NCBI GenBank assembly: GCA_016795385.1
Contig: JAEUHI010000078.1
Location: 62,001-126,000, forward strand
DNA: 64,000 bases
Reading direction: 5' to 3'
Origin: Verrucomicrobiales bacterium
GTDB lineage: Bacteria; Verrucomicrobiota; Verrucomicrobiia; Verrucomicrobiales; DEV007
Made by a program: the position numbers and the translations under genes. This document shows, in pieces, positions 27,255 to 36,473 of the stretch (within the stretch, counting starts at the first letter, position 1; every line of letters starts with the position of its first letter). The notes under the pieces are model-generated. The model was given only the letters and a program-made list of their open reading frames with translations. It made no database searches and was not told where the DNA came from.

Positions 27255-28355
27255 TCACGTATAACTGAGCAGCAACTGGATCGCGGCCCGCACCGAAGCA
27301 ATCGACGCGGTCTCGTCGACGGTGTGATAACCGGTCGTGGGAATCTGCAGGGTCGTGCCACTGAAACGTCCTTCCGAGGCGGCGATGAGCCGTCCGAGCT
27401 CGGTGCGTCCCAGCGACATCGGTTTGGCGCGGGTGAGATTTTCCGTTTCGATCCAACGATCCTTGTAAGCGGTGAGGATGCCGAGATCGAGACAGCGCTC
27501 CCCGATCTCGCGGGTGAAGGCGGGATCGAAGGAAGCGGTCGCGTCTTTTTCCCGCAACACGAGCTGCTGGGCATCGGCGGCCTCGGTGGTCGGATAGGGA
27601 CTCGTGTCGAGGACGAGGAGTCGTTTCGTCGCGAGCCCCTCGCGGAGCAGCCAGGAGAGGGCGTAACGCCAGCTTTTTCCCGCCTCTTCCTGCGCCGTGA
27701 AAAGCGCCGTGCCGGTGAAGCCCTTGCGGAAAAGATAGACGATCAGCGCGACGCTGAGGACGTTGTCGAGCTGGGCGGAAAGGTGGGTCTCGCCGACACG
27801 GAGGCGGTCGAGGAAAGAGACGGGAGTGCCGGGCTGGAGAAATTCCAGCCCCTCGATCTCGAAGAGCAGGTTCCGCCGCGCCTCGCAAAGGCTGCTCGAG
27901 GAGATCAACCCTTGCCCGAGGTAGGTGCCGGTGTAGGGCAGATGCGCCTGGACACGCTGGCCGTTGAAGCGGTTCGAAATCGAAGCCATCATCTGCTCCG
28001 AGACCGAGTCGCCCGTGAGCTCCCCCTGGTTGCCCGCGATGAAGGCGGCGTACTGGAATTCATTCGGCCCCGTGCAGAGGAGCCCGTGGCGATCGATGTG
28101 GGCGCTGAGGACGATGCTCTCCGGCTCGCGGCCGCGGGCGACGAGGACGCCGAGGTAACGTTCGATCTTCACATCGACTTCCTCCAACTCGCGGCGCAGG
28201 ACGCGGAAAAAGGAGTCCTCGGTGCCGACGACGGAAGGCTCCCTCACGAGCCCTTGGAGGATCTCGAGAAACTCGGCGAGGTCGGCGTGGCTGACGCCGC
28301 TCGGCGCGGAAACGGACGGATGACTTCGGGAAATGCTCAAAACGACCGGAGGCAA
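27255..28355 (-). CDS. M42-like zinc aminopeptidase family protein
   Basis: 366 residues from a TTG start (another TTG at 28340 is possible). The M42/M28-type di-zinc motifs are visible in order: SAHIDRHG near 96, LDNVLSVALIVYLF near 193, TAQEEAGKSW near 213 and LDTSPYP near 236, then the C-terminal TTGYHTVDETASI. M42 enzymes are large cytosolic aminopeptidases. Here the early zinc-ligand text is SAHIDRHG rather than the canonical AHxDExG, so substrate or metal use may differ. It lies 54 bases downstream of ssb on the same strand. Confidence 0.8.
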   Translation of the reverse strand: MPPVVLSISRSHPSVSAPSGVSHADLAEFLEILQGLVREPSVVGTEDSFFRVLRRELEEVDVKIERYLGVLVARGREPESIVLSAHIDRHGLLCTGPNEFQYAAFIAGNQGELTGDSVSEQMMASISNRFNGQRVQAHLPYTGTYLGQGLISSSSLCEARRNLLFEIEGLEFLQPGTPVSFLDRLRVGETHLSAQLDNVLSVALIVYLFRKGFTGTALFTAQEEAGKSWRYALSWLLREGLATKRLLVLDTSPYPTTEAADAQQLVLREKDATASFDPAFTREIGERCLDLGILTAYKDRWIETENLTRAKPMSLGRTELGRLIAASEGRFSGTTLQIPTTGYHTVDETASIASVRAAIQLLLSYT

Positions 28356-28409
28356 GGTCGACCTCCGTGACGTTTTCGTAAAGCACGATCTGTGCCGGTC
28401 TCCTTCCGG

Positions 28410-28982
28410 TCAGAAAGGAATATCGTCGTCGTCCTCGATCGGTCCGTCCTGATAGCCGCCCGACGATGCCGGCGGCGCGCTCTGGGCGGGACGCTGGGGC
28501 GCATTCTGACGGGGCGCGTCGTAGGATCGATCCTGGTAATCCTCGGGTCCGGAGGAGCCCCCGCCCTGATGTCCACCGTAGGATTGACCACCGTGCGACT
28601 GACCGCCGGAGCGTGAGCCACCGCCTCCTCCCCCGCCACCGCCGTCTTCACGGCTGCCAAGGAACTGGAAATTCTCGCCGACGACCTTCAGGCGCGAACG
28701 CTGCTGGCCGGAGGTCTTGTCCTCCCAGGTATCGAGCTGCAGCCGCCCTTCGACGTAGAGCGGACGACCTTTCTTCATATACTCGCCGATGACCTCGGCT
28801 TGGCGGCCCCAGAAGGTGATGTCGACAAAGGTCGTCTCCTCGCGGCGCTCACCGTCATCGCCGGTGAAGTTGCGGTTGATGGCGAGGGAAATGTCCGTCA
28901 CCGCCGTACCTTTGGGCGTATAACGCACCTCGGGATCGCGGGTGATGTTCCCCATCAACTGGACTTTATTGAGATTCGGCAT
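28410..28982 (-). CDS. ssb: single-stranded DNA-binding protein
   Basis: 190 residues. The N-terminal OB-fold (about 1-112) carries NKVQLMGNITRDPEVRYTPKG, FVDITFWGRQAEVIGEYMKKG and YVEGRLQLDTWED. A Gly/Ser/Gln-rich flexible linker follows, and then the conserved acidic tail DDDIPF that recruits repair and replication proteins. It forms a tetramer on single-stranded DNA. Length and all features are normal. Confidence 0.98.
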   Translation of the reverse strand: MPNLNKVQLMGNITRDPEVRYTPKGTAVTDISLAINRNFTGDDGERREETTFVDITFWGRQAEVIGEYMKKGRPLYVEGRLQLDTWEDKTSGQQRSRLKVVGENFQFLGSREDGGGGGGGGGSRSGGQSHGGQSYGGHQGGGSSGPEDYQDRSYDAPRQNAPQRPAQSAPPASSGGYQDGPIEDDDDIPF

Positions 28983-29024
28983 GACGGGACTCTAGAAAGT
29001 TCGCGGCAAATATCCAGCTTTCTT

Positions 29025-29252
29025 TCACGGCCGCTCCGGCAGCCAGGAGACGAGGTGGCAACGGCTCATGTCGAAGGGCGAATATTCCAGTCCCACCGTC
29101 CTCCCCGTCGGGTCGCCCTCGGGACGGGGTCCCTCCTTGGCCAGCACCGCGTAAGCCCGGTAGCCGTTCGCCATCTCGACGCGGTAGAGGCGATCGCTTT
29201 CGAGGATCTCGACGACGCGACCGACGGCTTGGATGGGAGGACGTTCCGGCAT
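29025..29252 (-). CDS. divergent translation initiation factor IF-1-like protein
   Basis: 75 residues, an S1-type OB fold in length and layout: VGRVVEILESDRLYRVEMANGYRAYAVLA then VGLEYSPFDMSRCHLVSW. The latter parallels the 'VELSPYDLTRGRI' end of IF-1. The middle is Pro/Gly-rich and the usual basic residues are fewer, so it may be a paralogue rather than the housekeeping factor. IF-1 binds the ribosomal A site during initiation. It sits between ssb and a secreted protein gene on the same strand. Confidence 0.72.
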   Translation of the reverse strand: MPERPPIQAVGRVVEILESDRLYRVEMANGYRAYAVLAKEGPRPEGDPTGRTVGLEYSPFDMSRCHLVSWLPERP

Positions 29253-29294
29253 GGGATGGGGTTTGGGGAAAATCGGGTGAGTTTTCCCCGTCGG

Positions 29295-29840
29295 TCAGGA
29301 ATTCGCAACGATGGATCGGAGAAACTCGTAGATCTGGGCCTCGCGCGCCTCGCGGACCGGCTGGGTCGTGCTCGCCTGGACGAGGTAAAGGTGGCTGCCG
29401 GTATCGAAGACGAAGAGGTAAAAACGCATCTCAAAGCGTTCTTCCCCCTTTTTCACGATCGCTTCCACCGTGGTGAAAATGGCGGGCCACTTTCGGGATT
29501 TGCCGGGCACGTCGCCGGTCTTGGCCTTTCCGACATCCTTCACCTCGAAGGTCGCTTCGTAGTTCGCCACGGTCGCATCGAGGAGTTCCTGCATGCCGCC
29601 TCCCTGGCCCACATCCATCTCACGGATGAAGAGAGAGCTCCGGTTGTCCTGGGTCGCGAAACCCGCGGCCACATCGGCGGCATTGAGATCGGTCTTGCTC
29701 CATCCATCAGGCAGGATCACGGAAAGCCGACCCTCGGCGATCGCGAACCGCTCGCCCCGACGGACCACCTCATCGGACTGTGCGAGGGCCTGGACCGCCA
29801 AGAGCCCAACGACCATTCCAGTAACCAAGCGCGCCTTCAT
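29295..29840 (-). CDS. secreted hypothetical protein
   Basis: 181 residues with a signal peptide (about 1-21, MVVGLLAVQALAQ). The mature part is alpha/beta with GRLSVILPDGWSKTD near 38, and RFYLFVFDTGSHLYLVQAST near 140. This pattern recalls PsbP/DUF1795-like periplasmic domains, in which a 'lPdgW' strand starts the fold, but the match is by impression only. No catalytic residues can be named. It is on the same strand as the IF-1-like gene. Confidence 0.72.
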   Translation of the reverse strand: MKARLVTGMVVGLLAVQALAQSDEVVRRGERFAIAEGRLSVILPDGWSKTDLNAADVAAGFATQDNRSSLFIREMDVGQGGGMQELLDATVANYEATFEVKDVGKAKTGDVPGKSRKWPAIFTTVEAIVKKGEERFEMRFYLFVFDTGSHLYLVQASTTQPVREAREAQIYEFLRSIVANS

Positions 29841-29898
29841 TCTCCGATACGGGACGAGGCTAACAGATCCCCGGCTGCCTGTAACGGAGAAAAGCGCT

Positions 29899-30423
29899 TC
29901 ACTTCGCCTCGCGGAGGCGCAGCTCGATCCGATTCGGAGCGGACTCGGAGGCAGGGGTATCCGCCCGGTTGCCGGCGGATTGGCGCCGGGTTTTGATCAG
30001 TCCCGCAATCTCACGACGGAGGACGTTCAGATCGAAGGGTTTTGTCAGGAAGACATCGCAGCCGGCGGCCAAAGCATCGCGGCGCATCAGTTCATCGGCA
30101 TTACCCGAGGCGGCGATGACGGGGATCTGGGAGGAAGGCAGGTCGAGGCGGCGGACGCGATCGACAAGGGTGATGCCGTCCATGCCGGGCATCTCGATGT
30201 CGGTGACGATGACGTCAGGCAAGAGGCCGCGGTCCTCGAGGAGGGTGAGCGCTTCCACGCCATCGGTGGCTTCGACGACGGCGTATCCGGCGCTCTTGAG
30301 CACCTTCCCGAGTAGCACCCGGTTCGGGAGCATGTCGTCGATCACCAGCACAGTGAAGCAGTTGGCCGGGGGGACCATCGCCGGGATGGAATGGTGAGGT
30401 TGAGGGGTCATCCGAGAATTCAT
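29899..30423 (-). CDS. stand-alone response regulator receiver protein
   Basis: 174 residues with only a receiver domain (about 24-142). The acidic pocket is VLVIDD, the phospho-acceptor Asp is in TDIEMPGMDG near 77, the Thr/Ser switch is in IAASG near 105, and the Lys is in FLTKPFD near 127. The tail of about 30 residues is polar and has no DNA-binding domain. It probably relays a signal by protein contact, as CheY does. No histidine kinase is adjacent. Two perfect palindromes lie 51-88 bases upstream of the start. Confidence 0.93.
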   Translation of the reverse strand: MNSRMTPQPHHSIPAMVPPANCFTVLVIDDMLPNRVLLGKVLKSAGYAVVEATDGVEALTLLEDRGLLPDVIVTDIEMPGMDGITLVDRVRRLDLPSSQIPVIAASGNADELMRRDALAAGCDVFLTKPFDLNVLRREIAGLIKTRRQSAGNRADTPASESAPNRIELRLREAK

Positions 30424-30473
30424 CAGTTTACCGAGAAGTTAAGAAACACAAGTCTTTAACGTATCCGTATTAC

Positions 30474-30511
30474 TTTGAACAGGAATGTTCAAAAGAATTT
30501 TCGGAAAATTC
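30474..30511. promoter_or_regulatory. two adjacent perfect palindromes upstream of the response regulator
   Basis: 30474-30493 is an 8-bp inverted repeat with a 4-nt centre (TTTGAACA-GGAA-TGTTCAAA). 30495-30511 is another 8-bp inverted repeat with a 1-nt centre (GAATTTTC-G-GAAAATTC). Both lie in an AT-rich stretch upstream of the minus-strand response regulator gene. Dyad symmetry and position suggest an operator for a dimeric regulator. The regulator is unknown. Confidence 0.55.
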
Positions 30512-30604
30512 ACGAAAACCAGATCGCTCTTTCGAGCTACGCCCCGGCGGGAGACCCCTCGATTTTGACTCCCGGGACGGCTTAACAAGGCAAAAAAAGC
30601 CCGA

Positions 30605-31498
30605 TCAGAACGTCGGGAGCCCCGGAGGACGATCCGAGAGCCGCTGGAATTGCTGCTGCTCGTAGGGTGTCTTCGCCTCTTCCTCGGTGAGACCGCCGAC
30701 GATGGAGACGTCGCCGTAGGAGGAAGTCTTCAACTCCGGACGATTGCTGCCCTTTTCATAGAGCGTCTGCTGCCGCACCGGTTCACCGTCGATGTTGATG
30801 ACGGTGTATTTGTAAGCCTGTGGACCCGTCATGTGCAGGATGTGGAGTTGGTTCTGCGAATCGATCGCATGGGTCGGCGGGCGGAGGGCCATGTAATCGC
30901 CGATCGGATAGGTGCGGAAGACCAGGCTCGAGTCGCTGTCTTTCAGACGGAAATAGAGAGCCTTCGACCTCGCGCCGTGGTAGTAAGTCATCAATTGATA
31001 TTCGCGGTAGGTCCCGGCATCGGGATGCCCCTGGGGCACGCCCACGATCTGACTCCACATGGGTTGTCCCTCCGTGACCTGGACGGTGATCGTCTTGGAT
31101 TCAAAGACCCGGTTGATCTGCGGAAAATTGACGGCCGCCTTCACCCGGTAAGTGCCGATCGATGACATGGGATAGCGTTGATTGATCGTCACCTTGTGTT
31201 TGTGCGTCTGGCCCGCCCCGAGGACGATCGGCTTCACCCCCGCAGCCCCCTGCACCGGGGTGATGAGATGCCCGCTGCCGTCCGTCACCGTGAAATCCAG
31301 CCAATTCATCCCGCCCGAGTCCCCGAAAATGAGGTCGCGGCCCGCCATGTTCACGATCGTCAGCTCGCCCGTGATGGGTTCGTTTGCCAGATAAAGGGTG
31401 CGGTCCAGCTTCAACTCCATGTTGATCTGGGCCGATACGGGCCCGGCCAACAAGAGAAACGCCGCTGCAAGAAATGTCGGAAAGCACCGCTCGATCAT
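30605..31498 (-). CDS. secreted hypothetical protein (Ig-like fold likely)
   Basis: 297 residues from the ATG at 31498; an upstream in-frame start at 31558 adds 20 residues before the signal peptide. The signal peptide ends near AGPVSAQ. The first 130 mature residues are beta-rich (LYLANEPITGELTIVNMAGRDLIF, GQTHKHKVTIN, IGTYRVKAAVNFP), suggesting an Ig/cohesin-like domain. The C-terminal part is less clear (FRTYPIGDYMALRP, QAYKYTVINIDG). No enzyme motif is seen. The gene lies divergent from the O-antigen-ligase-like gene. Confidence 0.72.
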   Translation of the reverse strand: MIERCFPTFLAAAFLLLAGPVSAQINMELKLDRTLYLANEPITGELTIVNMAGRDLIFGDSGGMNWLDFTVTDGSGHLITPVQGAAGVKPIVLGAGQTHKHKVTINQRYPMSSIGTYRVKAAVNFPQINRVFESKTITVQVTEGQPMWSQIVGVPQGHPDAGTYREYQLMTYYHGARSKALYFRLKDSDSSLVFRTYPIGDYMALRPPTHAIDSQNQLHILHMTGPQAYKYTVINIDGEPVRQQTLYEKGSNRPELKTSSYGDVSIVGGLTEEEAKTPYEQQQFQRLSDRPPGLPTF

Positions 31499-31690
31499 GG
31501 GCCTGGAGCGCGGAAAACGCGCGGTCGTTAGTTTCGGAGATTCCACTCCCAAACGCAATGCGAATCTGATCCCCGAGTCGGTTTGAGATCCAACCCTTTT
31601 AAAAAGCCAGACATTTAATTAAAATTAGATTTTGGTTTTTCTTAAATGGGTTCATAATTCAAGAGGTTTTGGTTAAAACCAGGTTCGTTG

Positions 31691-34123
31691 ATGAGTTCGA
31701 AGTGGAGATTGGCCGTGCTTTCCCTCTTCCTGATCGGGTTGATCCTGATCGGGATGGTGGGGACGTCCGCTTCCCTCACCTTCCTGTGGCCGGTTTACGG
31801 ACTCATCGGTTTCGTGGCCGCTTGTTCCGTCGGTCTGATCCTCGAGGACACCCGGTTCACCCTGCCCCGTGCGGCGACCGTTTCCCTCCTCGCCTTCTGT
31901 GGGTACCTGCTCGCGCGGGCGGCCGATTCTCCGGTGTCCTATTTTGCCCGCGAAGATGCCTCGCTGCTGGTCCTCTGCTTCCTCGCCTACGGCCTCTTTT
32001 TCATCCTCCTCGCCACCGCCCCCGCCCGTCGCCGCCTCGTCGACGCCCTCGCCATCCTCGCTGGGATCCATCTGCTCTTCGCCCTGCTCCAAGCCTTCGT
32101 CTCTCCGAAGCTGTGGCTCCTTCCGGGCTACGAACGCACCTTTACCGATCGGCCGGGCGGACTCTTCAATCATCCCGACCACTTCGGAGGATTTCTCGCC
32201 ATCCTCATCCCGGTATGGCTCGCCGCGGCCGTTTACAGCCGTCGTCCCCGTCCCGTCCGCATCGCCGCTGCATGCCTGGCTCTTTTGTCGACCGTCGCCG
32301 TCCTCCTCTGGGGAGGCGGTGCCGCTTGGCTCGCGCTCGCCGCAGGCCTCGCGGGATTTCTGGTGCTCAGCCTCGTCATTCTCCATCGGCGGATGAACAG
32401 CCGCAGCAAGAAGGCGGGATGGCGACTCCTCGCCGTCGCTTCACTCGCCTTGCTCGTCGTCGCCCTCGGCGCGGCGGGGCCGATCGGGCGCCTCATCGAT
32501 CGGACCGTTCTGACCAAATCCGGAGAGCTCAGCCTGCCGCTCGTCTGGAAAGCGGGAATGCAACAAATCTCCGAGTCCCCCGTCGTCGGCACGGGCAGCC
32601 GCACCTCTTACCTATACGGTCGCCTTTATCGCGATGAAGCTCTGAATTCCTCCTCGACCGAACCGGAATTCATCCACAATGAATTCCTCCAGATGGTGGC
32701 GGACTACGGCCTCGTCGGGCTCGTCCTCCTCCTTGCCATGCTCGGACTGCACGCGCACCAGGGCCTGAAATTCATCCGTGCCTACGCCGCTTATCCTCCG
32801 GCACCAGGCACGGTCGTGCCACGGTCCGATCATCTCGCCCTCGTCACGGGGGCCTTGGCTTCGCTCCTCGCGATGGCGGTGCTCGCGTGTTTCGACTTCG
32901 TCCTCCACCTTCCCGTGTTCGCCTTTGTCGGCTCGATTTTCCTCGCCGTCCTTGCGGTGCCGGATCCCATGGCAGGGGCTCTGCAAGCACCATCCTCCCG
33001 TCGTCTCCTGCCGGGTGGAGCCCTGGTCTTTTCGCAACGAACCCTGGTCTTCGGCTGCGGACTCGCCATGATGCTTTTCGGATTCGTGTTTTCCCGCAGC
33101 GAGTACCACTATGAAATGGCGCGGCGTGCCTTCGAGGCGGATCGATCGGGCTTCCAACACCTGCGCCACCTCCACACGGCTCGTCTTCTCGATCCGAAAA
33201 ATCCCTTCCTTTTCACCCTCAGCGCCCATGCCCAGGTGGCCGGCATTCTTCCCGAAATGCCGGAGCCAGCCCGTCGCGAGGCGCTGGAGAAAGCCGATTT
33301 CTACTTCAACCACGCCCGGGGTTTGTATCCGCAGGATATCTTCGCGGCGATCGGCCATGCCGCCGTCCTCGACGAATTGGGCCGTCCCGGCGACGCCCTT
33401 CTCCGCCTCCGCGAGGCCCGGGAAATGGCCCCTCACTATGGCAATCTTCTTCTCGCCGAAGGAGAACATTTTCTACGCCACGGTCGCGTCGAGGAAGCGG
33501 AAAAGGCCTTCTCTGAGGCCGTCAGCGCGCGCGCTTTCCGCGACACCGCCGCCGCCCAGCAAGGACTGCGCACGCTCACCGAGTGGAAATTGATCGCCGA
33601 GCAAAACGGCATCGATTGGCGCATCGATCCCGATCCGCGCGATACGCCCCCTCTTCTCGCCGGCACCTACGAGGAGAGCCGTTCTCCGGCCGAGGCCCAG
33701 GTCACCGAGCGGGAACTCGCTGGACAGGCTCAAGGGGTGAATCCCGCCGAGGAGACCGAGGGTCCTTTTGCCTCGAAAGCTGCCCCTGACACGCCGATGG
33801 CAAGCCCCGGAGCGGTCGGCGCGCCCGCGGCCAGCGAGATCGCACCAGTCATTCTTTTCCACGGTCCGCCCAAGCCCGCGAACGCGGCGGCACCTGAGTC
33901 GGCCGAGCCGTCCCGCACTTCAAAAACCGACGAAGGGACACCGCGATCAGAGACGCCTCCGCGATCGGAACGATCAGAGCGGCCCGCCGTGTCCTTGTTC
34001 AACCTTGGCAGTGAGAGCGGATTCTCTCCCCTGCCGGAATCGGCGGCCTTCTACCTGTCCGGCCCGGATCCTTTCGCCGAACCGGAACCGGAACCCGCTG
34101 AAGAACCCGCTCCCGTTCCGTAA
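31691..34123 (+). CDS. O-antigen ligase family protein with TPR tail
   Basis: 811 residues. About ten to twelve membrane segments fill the first 460 residues. The Wzy_C/WaaL-type loop contains GMQQISESPVVGTGS near 295 and EFIHNEFLQMVADYGLVGL near 325, where the H-N-E text is the family landmark. A TPR-like helical region follows (about 490-640: HLHTARLLDPKNPFLFTLSAHAQ, GHAAVLDELGRPGDALLRLREARE). The last 160 residues are a Pro/Glu/Ser-rich disordered tail. The fold serves O-antigen ligation or polymerisation; no other polysaccharide genes are adjacent. The upstream region is AT-rich with a 6-bp hairpin at 31665-31680. Confidence 0.85.
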   Translation: MSSKWRLAVLSLFLIGLILIGMVGTSASLTFLWPVYGLIGFVAACSVGLILEDTRFTLPRAATVSLLAFCGYLLARAADSPVSYFAREDASLLVLCFLAYGLFFILLATAPARRRLVDALAILAGIHLLFALLQAFVSPKLWLLPGYERTFTDRPGGLFNHPDHFGGFLAILIPVWLAAAVYSRRPRPVRIAAACLALLSTVAVLLWGGGAAWLALAAGLAGFLVLSLVILHRRMNSRSKKAGWRLLAVASLALLVVALGAAGPIGRLIDRTVLTKSGELSLPLVWKAGMQQISESPVVGTGSRTSYLYGRLYRDEALNSSSTEPEFIHNEFLQMVADYGLVGLVLLLAMLGLHAHQGLKFIRAYAAYPPAPGTVVPRSDHLALVTGALASLLAMAVLACFDFVLHLPVFAFVGSIFLAVLAVPDPMAGALQAPSSRRLLPGGALVFSQRTLVFGCGLAMMLFGFVFSRSEYHYEMARRAFEADRSGFQHLRHLHTARLLDPKNPFLFTLSAHAQVAGILPEMPEPARREALEKADFYFNHARGLYPQDIFAAIGHAAVLDELGRPGDALLRLREAREMAPHYGNLLLAEGEHFLRHGRVEEAEKAFSEAVSARAFRDTAAAQQGLRTLTEWKLIAEQNGIDWRIDPDPRDTPPLLAGTYEESRSPAEAQVTERELAGQAQGVNPAEETEGPFASKAAPDTPMASPGAVGAPAASEIAPVILFHGPPKPANAAAPESAEPSRTSKTDEGTPRSETPPRSERSERPAVSLFNLGSESGFSPLPESAAFYLSGPDPFAEPEPEPAEEPAPVP

Positions 34124-34130
34124 GCGGTTC

Positions 34131-35120
34131 TTAGAGCTCGAGCGCGGAGAGCAGCACTTGTTCGCCTTCCCCGGGAGCAATGACGCGGTTCTCCAGACCG
34201 AGGGCCGTGACCGCGTCCAGAAGTCGCCGCAGCGGCTCGTGCCGGTGTTCGTTGCTGAGCGGGAAGGTGCCGTGATGCATCGGCACCATGCGGTGGGCGC
34301 GCAGATCAAAGAACGCACGAAGCGCCTCCTCGGGATTCATGTGCACCTCCCGGCCGCTCGGACAGTCGTAGGCTCCGATCGGAAGGAGCGCCGTGTGAAT
34401 GTCGTAGCGTTTCCCGATCTCGGTGAAGCCGTCGAAATACGCGGAATCGCCCGAATGGTAAACGGTATGGCGAGGCATTTTCACCACGAAACCGCCGAAG
34501 CCCTTGTGATTGTCGTGCAGATACCGCGCCCCCCAGTGATGCGCCGGGGTGAAATGAATTTCGGCGTCGCGGAACTTCACGCAATCCCAGTCGGTCATTT
34601 CGACGACCTCGCGCAGATTCAACTTTTTCAGCACGCCCGCAACACCGCGTGGTACGATCACCGTCTGGGCACCGTTTGCGATGCGTTTCAGGGTCATCCG
34701 GCAGAGGTGGTCGAAGTGGGCGTGTGTGATCAGCACCAGATCGATCGGCGGGAGATGCTCGATGTCGATCCCTGGATCGCGATGCCGTTTCACCGGCCCC
34801 ATCCATTTCGCCCACACCGGATCGATCAGCGCGTTGAACCCCGGTGTGCGGACCAGGAAGCTGGCATGACCGATCCAGACCACCTCAATCTGATCATCCG
34901 CGAGTGGGGCGAAGACCGGGGGATGCGGACTGCCCGTGGTTTCCCGCCGACGCACCATGGCCGGGAGCAGGCTGCCGCTGAGATAGCGGTAATTCCGCAT
35001 CGCCCACCCTTTTTGGGGCACCAGCCCGACCCTTCGGCCGTCGGTGACGAAACGGGATTTCGGACGCTTGCCCGCAGGGTGCGGATCCAAGGGATCGGAA
35101 TCAATTTCAGCCATATCCAA
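34131..35120 (-). CDS. metallo-beta-lactamase-fold hydrolase (NAPE-PLD/UlaG-like)
   Basis: 329 residues, no signal peptide. MBL motifs: WIGHASFLVRTPGFNALIDPVW near 82-103, the metal site THAHFDHL near 130, HWGARYLHDNH near 188, the bridging Asp in YHSGDSAYFDGF near 220, and the final His in MVPMHHGTF near 280. This arrangement is of the NAPE-PLD-like L-ascorbate-6-phosphate lactonase group. The substrate is unknown. It converges on the O-antigen-ligase-like gene with a 7-base gap. Confidence 0.9.
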   Translation of the reverse strand: MDMAEIDSDPLDPHPAGKRPKSRFVTDGRRVGLVPQKGWAMRNYRYLSGSLLPAMVRRRETTGSPHPPVFAPLADDQIEVVWIGHASFLVRTPGFNALIDPVWAKWMGPVKRHRDPGIDIEHLPPIDLVLITHAHFDHLCRMTLKRIANGAQTVIVPRGVAGVLKKLNLREVVEMTDWDCVKFRDAEIHFTPAHHWGARYLHDNHKGFGGFVVKMPRHTVYHSGDSAYFDGFTEIGKRYDIHTALLPIGAYDCPSGREVHMNPEEALRAFFDLRAHRMVPMHHGTFPLSNEHRHEPLRRLLDAVTALGLENRVIAPGEGEQVLLSALEL

Positions 35121-35322
35121 GTCAAAGAGGACGGAGGTAAACCAAGGTAAGCAAAGAGCTGCCTACGGGCAAACGAAGAGTGCCCCCGAACCCGAAACAC
35201 GCCGCCACCCGCCGTCCCACCTCGTCCAAACCGTCCAACATAAAATACTTGCGAAAGGTTCAGACCTTTAATAAACTACTACTAGTTGAACTGAGTTTCT
35301 GCCACTAAATGATCGAAATGGT

Positions 35323-36399
35323 ATGAATATATCATCGAACAAAAGAATAATCGGAGAAGGCACTTGCTTTTATCACGTCGTTTCCAGAGTGGTGGATCGG
35401 CGGCGGGTTTTCGGAGAACGGGAAAAAGAAGTTTTTCGCAAAATCCTTCGCAATCAGGAAGCATTCACGGGGGTAAGGGTTGTGACTTACTGTTTGATGT
35501 CGAACCACTTCCATTTGCTCTTGGAAGTTCCAGATCGGGAGCAGTTGCCCCCACTCGACGAAGAGGAATTGCTGAAGGTGCTGCCGCTGCTCTATGACGG
35601 TGAAGTGGTGGAGGGAGTTCGCCAAGAACTGGAACGAGCCGGGAAAACCGGGGATGAACGTTGGCGCCGCGAAATCCTCCATCGTTACGAAAGACGCCGC
35701 GGCGATCTTTCCCAATTCCTGAAAGAACTCAAACTGCGGGTGACGCTGTTCATGAACAAGCGGCTCGGGCGCGAAGGAACGCTCTGGCAAAGTCGTTTCA
35801 AGAGCGTGCTGGTGGAAGGCTCCGAGTCAGCTCTGCAAACGGTGGCGGCCTACATTGACCTGAATCCGATCCGGGCGGGGATGGTGAAAACTCCGGAGGA
35901 ATACCGATGGAGCGGCTACGGCGAGGCTTGCGGCGGCGGGCGCGGTGCGACCCTCGCTCGTGCGGGCCTGACGCGGATCGCCGGAGTGATGCAGAGGGAT
36001 CCCGACTTCGCCCAAGATTGGGAAGTCACCGCCGCCCAATACCGGACACTGCTTTACGACGAAGGTCGCGAAGTGGCGGCGGATCTCCAAATGAATCAGA
36101 CCGGGCGGCCGGGCTTTTCAAATGAGGAGATCGAGGCGGTTCATGCGAAAGGCGGAAAAATGTCATTGCCCGAGGCCCTGCGTCACCGTGTGCGATACTT
36201 TTGCGATGGAGCGGTTCTGGGGTCGGAAGCATTCCTGGAGGAAGTCTTCCAGCGGGAGCAACTCCTGCGACAGCGATTCGGGGAGAAGCGGAAAAGCGGT
36301 GCACGGAAGATGAGGGGAGCCAACTGGGGCGATCTGCGGGCGTTGCGGGATTTGCGAAAGGATGTGATGAGTCCGGCATCTTCCGATCCTTGCCGGTGA
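35323..36399 (+). CDS. RAYT-type Y1 transposase (REP-associated)
   Basis: 358 residues, longer than the usual 150-220 of RAYTs because of inserts near 75-125 and a long C-terminal tail. The HUH metal motif is H62-F-H64 in SNHFHLLLEVP. The catalytic tyrosine is Y177 in AAYIDLNPIRAGMV, and the conserved GTLWQSRFKSVLV segment is present. There are no flanking IS ends or target duplications, typical of domesticated RAYT genes. The GCCTACGG core of the palindromes at 5.2 and 56.6 kb lies at 35161, and a hairpin (AAAGGT/ACCTTT) is at 35254-35269. GC content seems a little lower than in the neighbours. Confidence 0.92.
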   Translation: MNISSNKRIIGEGTCFYHVVSRVVDRRRVFGEREKEVFRKILRNQEAFTGVRVVTYCLMSNHFHLLLEVPDREQLPPLDEEELLKVLPLLYDGEVVEGVRQELERAGKTGDERWRREILHRYERRRGDLSQFLKELKLRVTLFMNKRLGREGTLWQSRFKSVLVEGSESALQTVAAYIDLNPIRAGMVKTPEEYRWSGYGEACGGGRGATLARAGLTRIAGVMQRDPDFAQDWEVTAAQYRTLLYDEGREVAADLQMNQTGRPGFSNEEIEAVHAKGGKMSLPEALRHRVRYFCDGAVLGSEAFLEEVFQREQLLRQRFGEKRKSGARKMRGANWGDLRALRDLRKDVMSPASSDPCR

Positions 36400-36473
36400 G
36401 CGGCCGCACGCCTCCAGAGTAACACCCGGGCCGACACCGCTTCACGGGCTTGATCCCGAGCACGAGAAACCGT

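Noticed and set aside
30474..30493. SOS (LexA) box
   Set aside because: The halves are in the order GAACA-N4-TGTTC; the verrucomicrobial motif I recall is TGTTC-N4-GAACA, and the gene is not a repair gene.
35323..36399. Complete insertion sequence of the IS200 type
   Set aside because: No flanking IS ends or accessory gene were found; the protein fits a single-copy RAYT better.
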